Assembly (NCBI GenBank): GCA_963698275.1
Contig: CAVOQE010000006.1
Location: 1-64,000, forward strand
DNA: 64,000 nucleotides
Direction: 5' to 3'
From: Anderseniella sp963698275
Lineage (GTDB): Bacteria > Pseudomonadota > Alphaproteobacteria > Rhizobiales > Aestuariivirgaceae
In this document: positions 44,909-53,484 of the stretch, piece by piece
Layout: each line of letters opens with the position of its first letter
How positions within the stretch are numbered: position 1 is the first letter of the stretch
Notes under the pieces: generated by a model
Seen by the model: the letters and a program-made list of their open reading frames with translations, nothing else
What the model was told of the DNA's origin: nothing
The model's database searches: none
Translations under genes and position numbers: made by a program

Positions 44909-45994
44909 ATGAACAGTCACAGCGCCGCAGAATCCAGTGCACCATCTGGCGGGATTGGCTTCTTCGAAAAATGGCTGTCGGTGTGGGTTGCGTTGAGCAT
45001 TGCCGCTGGGATTGGTCTCGGCAGCGTGGTGCCGAACGTATTTCAGTTCCTGGCCGGTCTGGAATACGCGTCCGTGAATTTGGTCGTGGCCATCCTCATC
45101 TGGGGAATGGTCTACCCGATGATGGTGAATGTGGATTTTGCCAGTCTGCGCCACATCGGTGATCGTCCAAAGGGACTGGTCATTACCATTATCGTCAACT
45201 GGCTGATCAAGCCGTTCACGATGGTTGCGCTTGGCATCCTGTTTTTCGAGGTATTGTTTGCAGACTTCATCGCGCCTGCCGACGCGCAACAGTACATAGC
45301 AGGCCTCATTCTGCTGGGTGCAGCGCCGTGTACCGCCATGGTATTTGTATGGTCGCAGCTCACTCGCGGCGATGCGACCTACACACTGGTTCAGGTGTCA
45401 CTGAACGATATCATCATGATCTTCGCGTTTGCACCCATTGTCGCCCTCCTGCTCGGGGTTACCGATATTGAAGTGCCGTGGAAGACGCTGATTTTGTCTG
45501 TTGGGCTCTACGTCGTTATTCCGCTTCTCGCTGGAGCGGCTACGCGGAGTTGGCTGATGAACCATGCCAGGCGTGATGAAACCGGTGATGCTGCAGTCTC
45601 GCGGTTCAGCAGCAGTATCAAGCCATTCTCAGTGGTTGCGCTCCTCGTCACCGTGGTTCTGCTGTTCGGATTTCAGGGCCATGTAATCCTCGATCGCCCC
45701 ATGCTTATCGCATTGATCGCAGTACCGCTTCTGGTCCAATCCTACGGTATTTTCGCCGTGGCTTATGGTGCGGCCTATCTCTGGCGGGTACCATTCAACG
45801 TCGCAGCGCCGTGCGCCCTGATCGGCACCTCGAACTTCTTTGAACTGGCCGTTGCCGTTGCCATCAGCCTGTTTGGCCTGAATTCAGGGGCCGCGCTAAC
45901 AACGGTAGTCGGCGTGCTGGTTGAGGTGCCGGTCATGCTATCGCTCGTGGCATTTGCCAACCGGACGCGCGGTCTGTTCCCGGCCGCGCAATGA
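44909..45994 (+). CDS. acr3: arsenite efflux transporter Acr3
   Basis: A 361-residue membrane protein with ten predicted helices. The arsenite-thiol cysteine is in GAAPCTAMVFVWS (helix 4) and a conserved glutamate is in GTSNFFELAVAVA (helix 9), both typical of ACR3. It exports arsenite using the proton gradient. It follows arsC by 75 bases and ends the ars operon. The 160 bases downstream hold no gene and contain the right inverted-repeat copy. Confidence 0.94.
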   Translation: MNSHSAAESSAPSGGIGFFEKWLSVWVALSIAAGIGLGSVVPNVFQFLAGLEYASVNLVVAILIWGMVYPMMVNVDFASLRHIGDRPKGLVITIIVNWLIKPFTMVALGILFFEVLFADFIAPADAQQYIAGLILLGAAPCTAMVFVWSQLTRGDATYTLVQVSLNDIIMIFAFAPIVALLLGVTDIEVPWKTLILSVGLYVVIPLLAGAATRSWLMNHARRDETGDAAVSRFSSSIKPFSVVALLVTVVLLFGFQGHVILDRPMLIALIAVPLLVQSYGIFAVAYGAAYLWRVPFNVAAPCALIGTSNFFELAVAVAISLFGLNSGAALTTVVGVLVEVPVMLSLVAFANRTRGLFPAAQ

Positions 45995-46125
45995 GGTCCG
46001 AAAAGGACGGAGATATGAAGCGAGAACACAAGGCCTGACACGGAACGATGTTCCACGACACGGTTGCACTCCATGGCCAGCAAATCCATGAAAGGCAAGG
46101 TATTAAGTTGCGGACTCGACACAAT

Positions 46126-46145
46126 GGGCTAGAGCGAGATGGGTT
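46126..46145. repeat. right inverted-repeat end of the arsenic segment
   Basis: GGGCTAGAGCGAGATG followed by GGTT. It is the reverse complement of the sequence at 38471-38491 apart from one base missing. The element lies between acr3 and the next sulfur gene. I see no target-site duplication beside the two copies. Confidence 0.5.
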
Positions 46146-46154
46146 GGAGCAAGT

Positions 46155-47273
46155 TTACGGGTTCATCTGAGCCCATGTTGCTCCAGGTGCCATGACTGAT
46201 CCGGTACGGGAAGCCCGCAACCACATCATGCCATAACCGCCTGCGGCAATCGCCAGCACGGCGATGACGGAAGACAGCGACGCGGTGCTGATACCTGACA
46301 GCCCCTGACCGACGGAACAGCCAAGGGCGGTCACGCCACCGAATCCCATCAGCAGCCCGCCGACAAGATACCGGGCCAGAGAGTTTTCCGCGGTAAAGCC
46401 TTTGATGCGGAAGCGGCGGCCCGCCACGGCGCTGGCAAACGCGCCGGCCAGCACGCCGGCAAGCAAGGCGACGGAGAAGCGGATGGTGTCGCCAGTGAAG
46501 ATCATCAAAAACTGGATGGTCTCACCTGCAGGTGCCACAAAGCTGAGGGAAGCAAGCTGGGTAGGTTCAAAATCATCGGCCCCAACAATGCCGGTCACCG
46601 CCCAGCCCGCGACAACGACCATGCCAACTGCAGCACCGCTCGCCATGCCTTTCAGACCCGACCTGCGGACCAGCAGGCCCAGCAAAGCAATCAGAATGAC
46701 CGCAATGCCCGCAGCAACAGACAAGGACGATACGGCGCCGGTTTCATACAATTGCGCCGGCGCGGTCTCCAGCGACCAGGCGTTTTCCAGCCAGATGCGC
46801 GGATAAGACAGAATGCCCCGCAAAGTGGCATATCCGGCAATACCTGTGACCAGCAAGGTGACGATGGAACGGCCATTGCCTGATGCTGCCAGCACCAGCA
46901 GCCTGGACACGCAACCGCCGGCCAGCACCATGCCTGCGCCAAACAGCAGGCCACCGGCGACCAGTGCCAAGGGACGGATCGGCACTGACCAGTAGATCGA
47001 CTGCGCAAGATCGATGTTCTGCGAAACGAACAACACCTGCGTTCCGGCCAACGCCACCAGCACTGCAGCAAGATATTGCTTTGAACGCGGACGGCCAGTG
47101 ATGGCGGCTGTGGACTGCTCACTGCCCGGCGCCCATTCCACCAGCGCGGCACGCGCGCAATAACGGCTGAATTCAGCAATTATGCCAAAAAGTGCGCCAA
47201 TAACAAAAGCTCCCCACACTACCAATGTGGCGGTGCCGTACTCTTCACGTAACAGGTCAAGTTGCTCAATCAT
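46155..47273 (-). CDS. YeeE/YedE-family sulfur transporter
   Basis: A 372-residue polytopic membrane protein of the same family as SoxT. The conserved motifs are SRYCARAAL near the start, AGGCVSRLLVLAASGNGRS and GCSVGQGLSGIS. It probably carries thiosulfate or a reduced sulfur species across the inner membrane. AGGAG lies 7 bases before the ATG. It is the last gene of a three-gene unit that begins with two metallo-beta-lactamase-fold genes. It ends close to the right border of the arsenic segment, and the other YeeE/YedE gene ends close to the left border. Confidence 0.87.
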   Translation of the reverse strand: MIEQLDLLREEYGTATLVVWGAFVIGALFGIIAEFSRYCARAALVEWAPGSEQSTAAITGRPRSKQYLAAVLVALAGTQVLFVSQNIDLAQSIYWSVPIRPLALVAGGLLFGAGMVLAGGCVSRLLVLAASGNGRSIVTLLVTGIAGYATLRGILSYPRIWLENAWSLETAPAQLYETGAVSSLSVAAGIAVILIALLGLLVRRSGLKGMASGAAVGMVVVAGWAVTGIVGADDFEPTQLASLSFVAPAGETIQFLMIFTGDTIRFSVALLAGVLAGAFASAVAGRRFRIKGFTAENSLARYLVGGLLMGFGGVTALGCSVGQGLSGISTASLSSVIAVLAIAAGGYGMMWLRASRTGSVMAPGATWAQMNP

Positions 47274-47377
47274 CGGACCACTCCTGAGTCTATCGCAGCG
47301 TCAACGCATGCACACATCCAGAAAGTGTTCTTTATATCAAACGATCTGTTCGTTCAAGCCCTCAGTGGATTACTGCC

Positions 47378-48337
47378 CTACTCGAATTCCATCTGCTGAA
47401 ACACCCGGCCAGCATTGCGGGTAGCGAGTTCATCGAACGTGTGCAGGTGCTTGTAAGGCGACTGATCCACGTAAAAGGCCTTGTCCAGCCCGCCGCCTGC
47501 ATCGATGTGATCTTTTATCTTGCCGCGCAGATACACCAGATAGTCATGGGTGTAGCGGCGCACCTGCGCCATGTTGGTCGGGTGACCATGACCCGGGATG
47601 ACATAGACAGCCCCCAGTTTTTCGAATTCATTCTCCCAGGTTTCCAGCCAGGCGGCAGTATCGGTATCGTCAAAGATCGGCAGCAGCCGCTCGTGGAACG
47701 CCATGTCGCCGGCAATCACCAGTTTTTCCTCCGGCAGCCACACCTGGGTGTCGCCGGCACTGTGGGCGGGGCCAAGATGCAAGACCTCGACCTTCATGGC
47801 CCCCAGGGACACATCCTTCTTGTCCGAAAAGGTTTCGTCCGGCTCTTTCACGCAAGATTTGCCCGCCCTGTCCTTCAGCCGCTGCTTTGCTGCTTCCAGG
47901 ATCTGATGGCCGTTTGTCTTGAATTCCTCAGCGGCATCTTCATGGGCCAGTATCTTCACCCCCTGCTCTGCCCAGTAACAATTGCCAAGTGCCGCGTGCC
48001 CCTGTCCGTTTTCATTGATGACAAGCTTGACCGGCTGGTCCGTCACCATCTTGATTTCCGTGTGCAGGGCTTCGGCAAGACCATAACTGCCACCGCCATT
48101 GACGACGATTACACCATCGCCTGTCACCAGAAAGCTGAGATTGTTGTTGTGGCCGGCATTGTCATAACCGGGAGGAGCCGTTGCCCCGATCGAGGTCCAG
48201 ACATTCGGTATCACCTCGACAGGTTTTGAATACAGCAGGGATGCCGGGTACTGATCCGGAATGTTCTGGTCAGCCTGTGCCGCCAGCGGAAACAGGCACA
48301 AGACAAGAACGGCAACGGTTTTGCGGACGATAGTCAT
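47378..48337 (-). CDS. metallo-beta-lactamase-fold protein with altered metal site
   Basis: A 319-residue exported protein (signal peptide about residues 1-22, FPLAAQA). The fold is clear from later ligand positions: GPAHSAGD, AGDMAFHERLLP and VIPGHGHPT. The first ligand motif, normally HxHxDH, reads NENGQGHAALG, with only the last histidine kept. It could therefore bind one metal ion or have changed function. Proteins of this kind occur with sox genes (SoxH-like), but I cannot prove that identity. The ATG at 48337 has GGAGA upstream; it starts 16 bases after the preceding hydrolase gene. Confidence 0.82.
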   Translation of the reverse strand: MTIVRKTVAVLVLCLFPLAAQADQNIPDQYPASLLYSKPVEVIPNVWTSIGATAPPGYDNAGHNNNLSFLVTGDGVIVVNGGGSYGLAEALHTEIKMVTDQPVKLVINENGQGHAALGNCYWAEQGVKILAHEDAAEEFKTNGHQILEAAKQRLKDRAGKSCVKEPDETFSDKKDVSLGAMKVEVLHLGPAHSAGDTQVWLPEEKLVIAGDMAFHERLLPIFDDTDTAAWLETWENEFEKLGAVYVIPGHGHPTNMAQVRRYTHDYLVYLRGKIKDHIDAGGGLDKAFYVDQSPYKHLHTFDELATRNAGRVFQQMEFE

Positions 48338-48353
48338 GATCAGTTGGTCTCCG

Positions 48354-49268
48354 TTACGATGCGACATAGGCGAAAGCCGCACCTTTACGTTCAACATAGC
48401 CTGTGCCGGGATGCGGCAGGTGGTAACCGATGATCTGCATCTTTTCAGCGGTCATGCGGTCCAGCAGCATCTTGCGTGCCTTGACGCCCTGCTCCGCATC
48501 ACTGTCGGTCCCCATCTGCCAGTCCGGGCTTGAAAACGAATAGAGCGGGTTGGTGATGACATCGCCGACAACCATCACGCTGTCGCTGCCTTGCTGGATG
48601 TGGAATGAGGTGTGCCCCGGCGTATGGCCCGCGGTGTCGACGGCTGCAATGCCGGGCAGAACTTCCTCGCCGGCCTTGAACCTGGAACACTTGTCTTCAA
48701 TGGCCGCCATGTTGCGCCGGGCACCAACAGCAAATGATTGCCGGTTTTCAGGCACCTTGTTGACGGTTTCAGGGTCGAACCAGTAATCCCACTCCGGCCC
48801 CGACATCAGGTATTCGGCGTTGCCGAATGCCAGTTCGTCAAAGTCATCCAGCACGCCCCAGATGTGATCGGGGTGGGCGTGGGTGAAGACAACATGGGTC
48901 ACGTCATCCGCCGCAATACCCGCAGCCTCCAGCGCCTCGCCCAGCTTGCCTGCTGACGGCATGAAATTTGGCCCTGATCCGACATCAAACAACACGGTTC
49001 TGTCGCCATCGCGATAAAGCGTCAGATTGAGAGAAGACCGAACCACATCGCTGGGCAGGTTGTTGGCGGCCAGGAAAGCTGACCGGTCAGCCTCCGGCAC
49101 ACGGCCCAGCACCATGCCGGTCGGCAGTTCAAGATGGCCGTCACTGACAATGTCGACGGTGCCCCTGCCAACCGGGAACGACGTTTTCGAGAAAGCCGGT
49201 GTGTGCAGCGCGGGAAGCGCGACACCGGCAGCAAAGGTTGTGGCCAGGAACTCGCGACGATCAAGCAT
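48354..49268 (-). CDS. exported metallo-beta-lactamase-fold hydrolase
   Basis: A 304-residue hydrolase with a twin-arginine signal (DRREFLATT) and an intact metal motif THAHPDH, followed by DTAGHTPGHTSFH, VVGDVITNP and a late histidine in GYHLPHPG. The protein is periplasmic. It lies first in an operon with the altered hydrolase and a YeeE/YedE transporter, a grouping that points to sulfur-compound handling, for example as a thioester, thiosulfonate or persulfide hydrolase. The start at 49268 follows GGAGG by 7 bases. A palindrome typical of ArsR-family control lies just upstream. Confidence 0.88.
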   Translation of the reverse strand: MLDRREFLATTFAAGVALPALHTPAFSKTSFPVGRGTVDIVSDGHLELPTGMVLGRVPEADRSAFLAANNLPSDVVRSSLNLTLYRDGDRTVLFDVGSGPNFMPSAGKLGEALEAAGIAADDVTHVVFTHAHPDHIWGVLDDFDELAFGNAEYLMSGPEWDYWFDPETVNKVPENRQSFAVGARRNMAAIEDKCSRFKAGEEVLPGIAAVDTAGHTPGHTSFHIQQGSDSVMVVGDVITNPLYSFSSPDWQMGTDSDAEQGVKARKMLLDRMTAEKMQIIGYHLPHPGTGYVERKGAAFAYVAS

Positions 49269-49281
49269 GATAGAGCCTCCA

Positions 49282-49305
49282 AACATATAATTTTGTGAAT
49301 ATGTT
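49282..49305. promoter_or_regulatory. palindrome upstream of the second sulfur operon
   Basis: Arms AACATAT and ATATGTT are separated by 10 bases. Read on the minus strand the site contains CATATTCA, which also occurs in the soxV-soxS promoter. SoxR or a related ArsR-type repressor could bind here. It starts 14 bases before the hydrolase start codon. Confidence 0.5.
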
Positions 49306-49370
49306 ATCCGTCCTTGCTGGCAATTGCTAGGCCATTATGGTGAAATTATCAGATGGCAGGTGTCGGCTGA

Positions 49371-49862
49371 TTACTGGCCAGACCGGTTTTCAAGTTCACT
49401 GGCAAACTCACTGACATCAACTGCGAACTTGCCGCCTGAAACCTGCGCGCTGTTCAGTGTCAGCTTTGCTTCAATCGGCACTGGTAGCAATTCGGCAAGT
49501 TCGTCGATACAGGTTTGTGCCGCTGAATGACCGCCATGGGTCAGGAAAACCGCGACCCGCGCAGGAAGTTCAGGTTTCCGGTCCAGAAACGTCCTGATCG
49601 GCAGCGCGGGGTGGCTTGTCCATATTGGCGTGCCGATCAATACGAGGTCATACTGTTCAGCGGCAAGTTCCGCCATCTCGATTTCAGGCAGGTTTCCGCG
49701 GACGCTGTCATAGCCTGCCAGCAGGTATCTGAATATTCCGCCAGTGTATCTGTCGCAGCTTATCTCGCGGGTGTCGGCGTCCAGCCGATTGGCCAATGCC
49801 TTGGCGATGGTCGCTGTGGTCCCGGTTCGGGAATAATAGAGGACCAATGTAAGCAACTTCAT
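49371..49862 (-). CDS. flavodoxin-like protein
   Basis: A 163-residue flavodoxin-fold protein. The FMN phosphate loop is YYSRTGTTATIAKAL, the first isoalloxazine loop is GTPIWTSHPALPIRTFL and the second is THGGHSAAQT. Proteins of this type act as quinone reductases or electron carriers. Its ATG abuts the stop of the upstream nitroreductase-like gene without a spacer, so they are likely translated together and may be redox partners. The physiological role is unknown. Confidence 0.86.
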   Translation of the reverse strand: MKLLTLVLYYSRTGTTATIAKALANRLDADTREISCDRYTGGIFRYLLAGYDSVRGNLPEIEMAELAAEQYDLVLIGTPIWTSHPALPIRTFLDRKPELPARVAVFLTHGGHSAAQTCIDELAELLPVPIEAKLTLNSAQVSGGKFAVDVSEFASELENRSGQ

Positions 49863-50957
49863 CTAGACGATCACTTCTTCTATTGGCCGTCGAAGCGAGC
49901 TGGGCATTGCCGGCGCATAGCCATAGCGAACCACCAGATCAGGGCGTTGCCCTCCGATACCAAGCATCTGTGAAAACTCGGCCCGGACATCCGGCACGTC
50001 GACGAGCTGGTTGACAAAAGCATGCCTGATGCCAAGCGTCGTTGCCCGCAGTGCAAACCGCTGGTAACAGCGCCCCGACTGCACCCAGTGGGCCTTGTCG
50101 TCCTGTTCGGTCACGAAAACGGCGAAGCCCGAGGACGACCTGAACTGCTTTGCGAGCTTGTCGTTTTCGGACCCCGCAGAGAACATCAGGTCGAACATGA
50201 TGCGCCCCAGGATTGGCGGCAGCGATGGATTGCCGGAGCAGGCACTGTACAATCCGTCCCGGGTGTCAGCGGCTTGTGCGCCATTGAAACGAATCCATTG
50301 TTTCAGTTCTTCTGCGAATTTGGCATCATTTACCTGGACCGTATTGGCCGTGATAGCCAGTGCCAGCAGCTGCTCAATCCTGTCTCGCTCAGAAATGATG
50401 ATGAGCCTGCACCCATCCACCTTCGCGGCGGTTTCCAATTGACCGATTTCGCCTGCGCTCACCGGGCGGCCATCATATTCCGAGCGCGTACATTGCCGCT
50501 CCACAATGGCATCAAACAATCCATCGCTGTCTGTGCCTCCGACACCCGGCTTAATCTCGACAGCCCCTTCGCCTTCAGGGTTGAAGCTGACCGACATCTT
50601 GCTGCCGGCAGCCATGGCCGCAAGCGACAGGTTCTCGGCTGCACAGCCCAGGCTGGCATAGAGGTGGTGGTAATCCGGATCTGCAGCGGGAGTTGCACGT
50701 GTCATATCCGGTCGAATGCTCACGGTGTTTCCAGCTTGTGAGAACAGCCAGGGTTGGGTGTTGTGACTGTTGGCAGCCAGGGTCGCGTAGTGAACGAGAT
50801 AGTTGAATTCACCTGTCTGCGATGGATTTTTTGCTGTCCAGGTTTCTAGAACCGCGTCCCGGTAAGCCGGACCAACCCTGGTCAGCATATGGAAGGCACC
50901 TCCGGCAGCAACCGCGGCTGCGCCCGCGCCAATGACAACTTTTCTGCGTGTGACCAT
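49863..50957 (-). CDS. nitroreductase-fold (Acg-like) protein with Tat-type leader
   Basis: A 364-residue protein with an N-terminal TRRKVVIGAGAAAVAAGG leader followed by a nitroreductase-like domain. The segment LAANSHNTQPWLF fits the FMN-binding N-terminus of this superfamily, and RCYQRFALRATTLGIRHAFVNQ the C-terminal half. It belongs with Acg-type proteins that bind FMN but often lack clear enzyme activity. The ATG at 50957 is preceded by AAGAGG. Export is possible from the leader, but the flavodoxin partner encoded next to it looks cytoplasmic, so the leader may instead be a membrane anchor. Confidence 0.75.
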   Translation of the reverse strand: MVTRRKVVIGAGAAAVAAGGAFHMLTRVGPAYRDAVLETWTAKNPSQTGEFNYLVHYATLAANSHNTQPWLFSQAGNTVSIRPDMTRATPAADPDYHHLYASLGCAAENLSLAAMAAGSKMSVSFNPEGEGAVEIKPGVGGTDSDGLFDAIVERQCTRSEYDGRPVSAGEIGQLETAAKVDGCRLIIISERDRIEQLLALAITANTVQVNDAKFAEELKQWIRFNGAQAADTRDGLYSACSGNPSLPPILGRIMFDLMFSAGSENDKLAKQFRSSSGFAVFVTEQDDKAHWVQSGRCYQRFALRATTLGIRHAFVNQLVDVPDVRAEFSQMLGIGGQRPDLVVRYGYAPAMPSSLRRPIEEVIV

Positions 50958-51036
50958 CAGATGCACCTCTTGCCGGTTCTGATGATGTCATTCTATCGAT
51001 GTGTTTCAGACACGGCTTTGCGCGAAATCAACCATC

Positions 51037-53478
51037 TCAGGATTTTACGCGCCCGGAGGCCGGGTCGTAGAGTGGATCAAGATGCAATCTGGCCGGGACC
51101 CGCTCGGTCGCCACAACCAGTTCGTAGCTGCCCTGCTGCAACCAGTCATCATCGACCCCGTCCTGGTTGCGGACATAACCAAGGCCAACGGGTTTGCCCA
51201 CCGTGTGACCAAAACCGCCGCTGCTCAGATAGCCGGCAAATTCACCATCGCGCAGGATGGTTTCGCGGCCCAGCAGCACCACGTCCGCGTCATCGACGGT
51301 GAAGCAGGCAAGTTTCTTGACCAGGCGCTGGTTGGCCACGCGTTCACACGCGCCCCTGCCCATGAAATCAGTGTTGGATTTCAACTTCACGGCCCAGCCG
51401 AGGCCTGCTTCAAATGGCGTGTCGTTCGGGGTGATGTCGGAACTCCACGCACGATAGCCCTTCTCCAGCCGCAATGACTCAAGGGCGCGATAGCCGACCG
51501 GGCGCACGCCGAACGGTTCGCCTGCCGCCATCAGCGCATCAAACACCTCGCCGGTTGCGGCAATGGGCACATGCAGTTCCCAGCCCAGTTCACCTACATA
51601 AGTTACGCGCAAAGCCCGTACACCATGCCCCGCAACCTCGATCTCGCGGACATGGCCAAACGGGAAGGCCTGGTTGGAAACATCGTGGGACGTAACTGCC
51701 GACAAGACATCCCGCGCACGCGGCCCCATGAGCGACAAGGTTCCCCATTCTTCAGTGACATCGGTGAGCGTCGCATCGCAGTCTTGTGGCATGTGATCCC
51801 TGATCCAGGATGCGTCATGGGTGCGGAATCCGGTGCCGGTGACAATGTAGAAGTGATCCTCCGCCAGTTGCGCCACAGTCAGGTCGCACTCAATGCCGCC
51901 ACGGGAGTTCAGCATCTGGGTATAGGTCAACCGGCCCGGCCCTTTGGTGACATTGTTGGCGCAGATCCAGTCAAGGGCTGCGGCTGCGCCGGAGCCAGTC
52001 AGTTCATACTTGGCGAACGACGACTGGTCGAAAATGCCAGCACTTTCGCGCACCAGCCGGTGTTCTTCCGCCACCGGCGCAAACCAGTTCTGGTGTCCCA
52101 TGGAATAGATGTCATGCGGCTCCATGCCGTCAGGCGCAAACCAGTTGGGCCGTTCCCATCCGAGCTTGGACCCGAACACGGCCCGATGCTGTTTAAGGCG
52201 CTCATACAAAGGTGAGATAATGCGCGGGCGCCCGGAAGAATACTCCTCATGCGGGAAACCGATGGTGTAGTGTTTGCCATAGGCTTCCAGGGTGCGTTCG
52301 CAGACCCAGTCACGATCCTCATGCAGCCCTGAGAACCTGCGGATATCCACCACCCACAGGTCCATCGGCGCCTCGCCGGACACAACCCATTGCGCCAGTA
52401 CCCATCCGGCCCCACCGCCTGATGCGATACCGAAGGCGTTGAAGCCGGCGCCGACAAACATGTTGGCGCACTCAGAGGCGGATCCCAGAATGAAATTACC
52501 ATCCGGCGTAAAGCTTTCCGGGCCGTTGATCATCTGCTTGATGCCGGCCGTTTCAAGCGCCGGCATGCGGGCCACGGCCTGCTCCAGATGCTGCTCGAAA
52601 TGCTCCCAGTCATCGTCAAACAACTGGAACTGGAAATCGTCCGGCACATTCGCCTTGGTCCAGGCGATCGGATTATGTTCATAACCGCCCATGACCAGCC
52701 CGCCGACTTCCTCCTTGTAATAGGTGAAGCGGTCGGGATCACGGATTGTGGCTGCATCGGTTGCCAGTCCGTCGATCTTTTCGGTGATGATGTACTGATG
52801 CTTTACCGGCTGCAGTGGCACATTTATGCCGGCCATGGCACCGATCTGCCGGGCCCACTGGCCACCGCAGTTGACAACTTTCTCGCAACGGATGGTGCCG
52901 TCGGTTGTCTCAACGGCGGTAATGCGGTCGCCGTCCATCTGAAACCCGGTGACCCGCACGCCCTCGATCAGGTTTGCGCCATGCATGCGTGCGCCCTTGG
53001 CCAGCGACTGGGTGATGTCGGACGGGCTGGCCTGGCCGTCGGTCGGCAACCAGCTTGCACCAATCAGGTCATCAACCTGCATCAGCGGCCACATCTTCTT
53101 CACCTCTTCCGGCGAGACCAGATGCATTTCCATGCCGAAGCTGCCGGCGGTGGTAGCCAGGCGCTTGTATTCGGTCCAGCGATCTTCATTGCAGGCAAGC
53201 CGCAGGCATCCGGTCATCTTCCAGCCGGTTTCCAGGCCGGTTTCTTCCCTGAGATTCTTGTACAGGTCGACCGAGTATTTCAGGACCTGGGTGATCGAGG
53301 CTGAAGACCGCAACTGCCCGACCAGACCGGCAGCATGCCAGGTAGAGCCTGACGTCAGCTGGCCCTGCTCAAGCAGCACCACGTCCGCCTTGTGGTCACG
53401 GGCGAGATGATAGGCGGTCGAACAGCCGATGATGCCGCCTCCGATGACCACGATCTGTGCATGTGTCGGAACCGGCAT
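51037..53478 (-). CDS. dimethylglycine/sarcosine dehydrogenase-like FAD-GcvT protein
   Basis: An 813-residue fusion. Residues 1 to about 430 form a DAO-type FAD domain (VVIGGGIIGCSTAYHL), and the histidine in STWHAAGL matches the one to which FAD is covalently bound in dimethylglycine dehydrogenase. The C-terminal half is a GcvT-like aminomethyl-transferase domain that would pass the methyl carbon to tetrahydrofolate. It oxidatively demethylates an N-methylated amino acid or amine. It is the last gene of an operon with a betaine-type ABC transporter and a choline-kinase-like gene, 6 bases after the latter. Confidence 0.9.
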   Translation of the reverse strand: MPVPTHAQIVVIGGGIIGCSTAYHLARDHKADVVLLEQGQLTSGSTWHAAGLVGQLRSSASITQVLKYSVDLYKNLREETGLETGWKMTGCLRLACNEDRWTEYKRLATTAGSFGMEMHLVSPEEVKKMWPLMQVDDLIGASWLPTDGQASPSDITQSLAKGARMHGANLIEGVRVTGFQMDGDRITAVETTDGTIRCEKVVNCGGQWARQIGAMAGINVPLQPVKHQYIITEKIDGLATDAATIRDPDRFTYYKEEVGGLVMGGYEHNPIAWTKANVPDDFQFQLFDDDWEHFEQHLEQAVARMPALETAGIKQMINGPESFTPDGNFILGSASECANMFVGAGFNAFGIASGGGAGWVLAQWVVSGEAPMDLWVVDIRRFSGLHEDRDWVCERTLEAYGKHYTIGFPHEEYSSGRPRIISPLYERLKQHRAVFGSKLGWERPNWFAPDGMEPHDIYSMGHQNWFAPVAEEHRLVRESAGIFDQSSFAKYELTGSGAAAALDWICANNVTKGPGRLTYTQMLNSRGGIECDLTVAQLAEDHFYIVTGTGFRTHDASWIRDHMPQDCDATLTDVTEEWGTLSLMGPRARDVLSAVTSHDVSNQAFPFGHVREIEVAGHGVRALRVTYVGELGWELHVPIAATGEVFDALMAAGEPFGVRPVGYRALESLRLEKGYRAWSSDITPNDTPFEAGLGWAVKLKSNTDFMGRGACERVANQRLVKKLACFTVDDADVVLLGRETILRDGEFAGYLSSGGFGHTVGKPVGLGYVRNQDGVDDDWLQQGSYELVVATERVPARLHLDPLYDPASGRVKS

Positions 53479-53484
53479 TTATGG

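Noticed and set aside
47441..48229. Plus-strand open frame of 262 codons opposite the altered metallo-beta-lactamase gene
   Set aside because: It is a shadow of that gene; the minus-strand reading has a signal peptide and family motifs.
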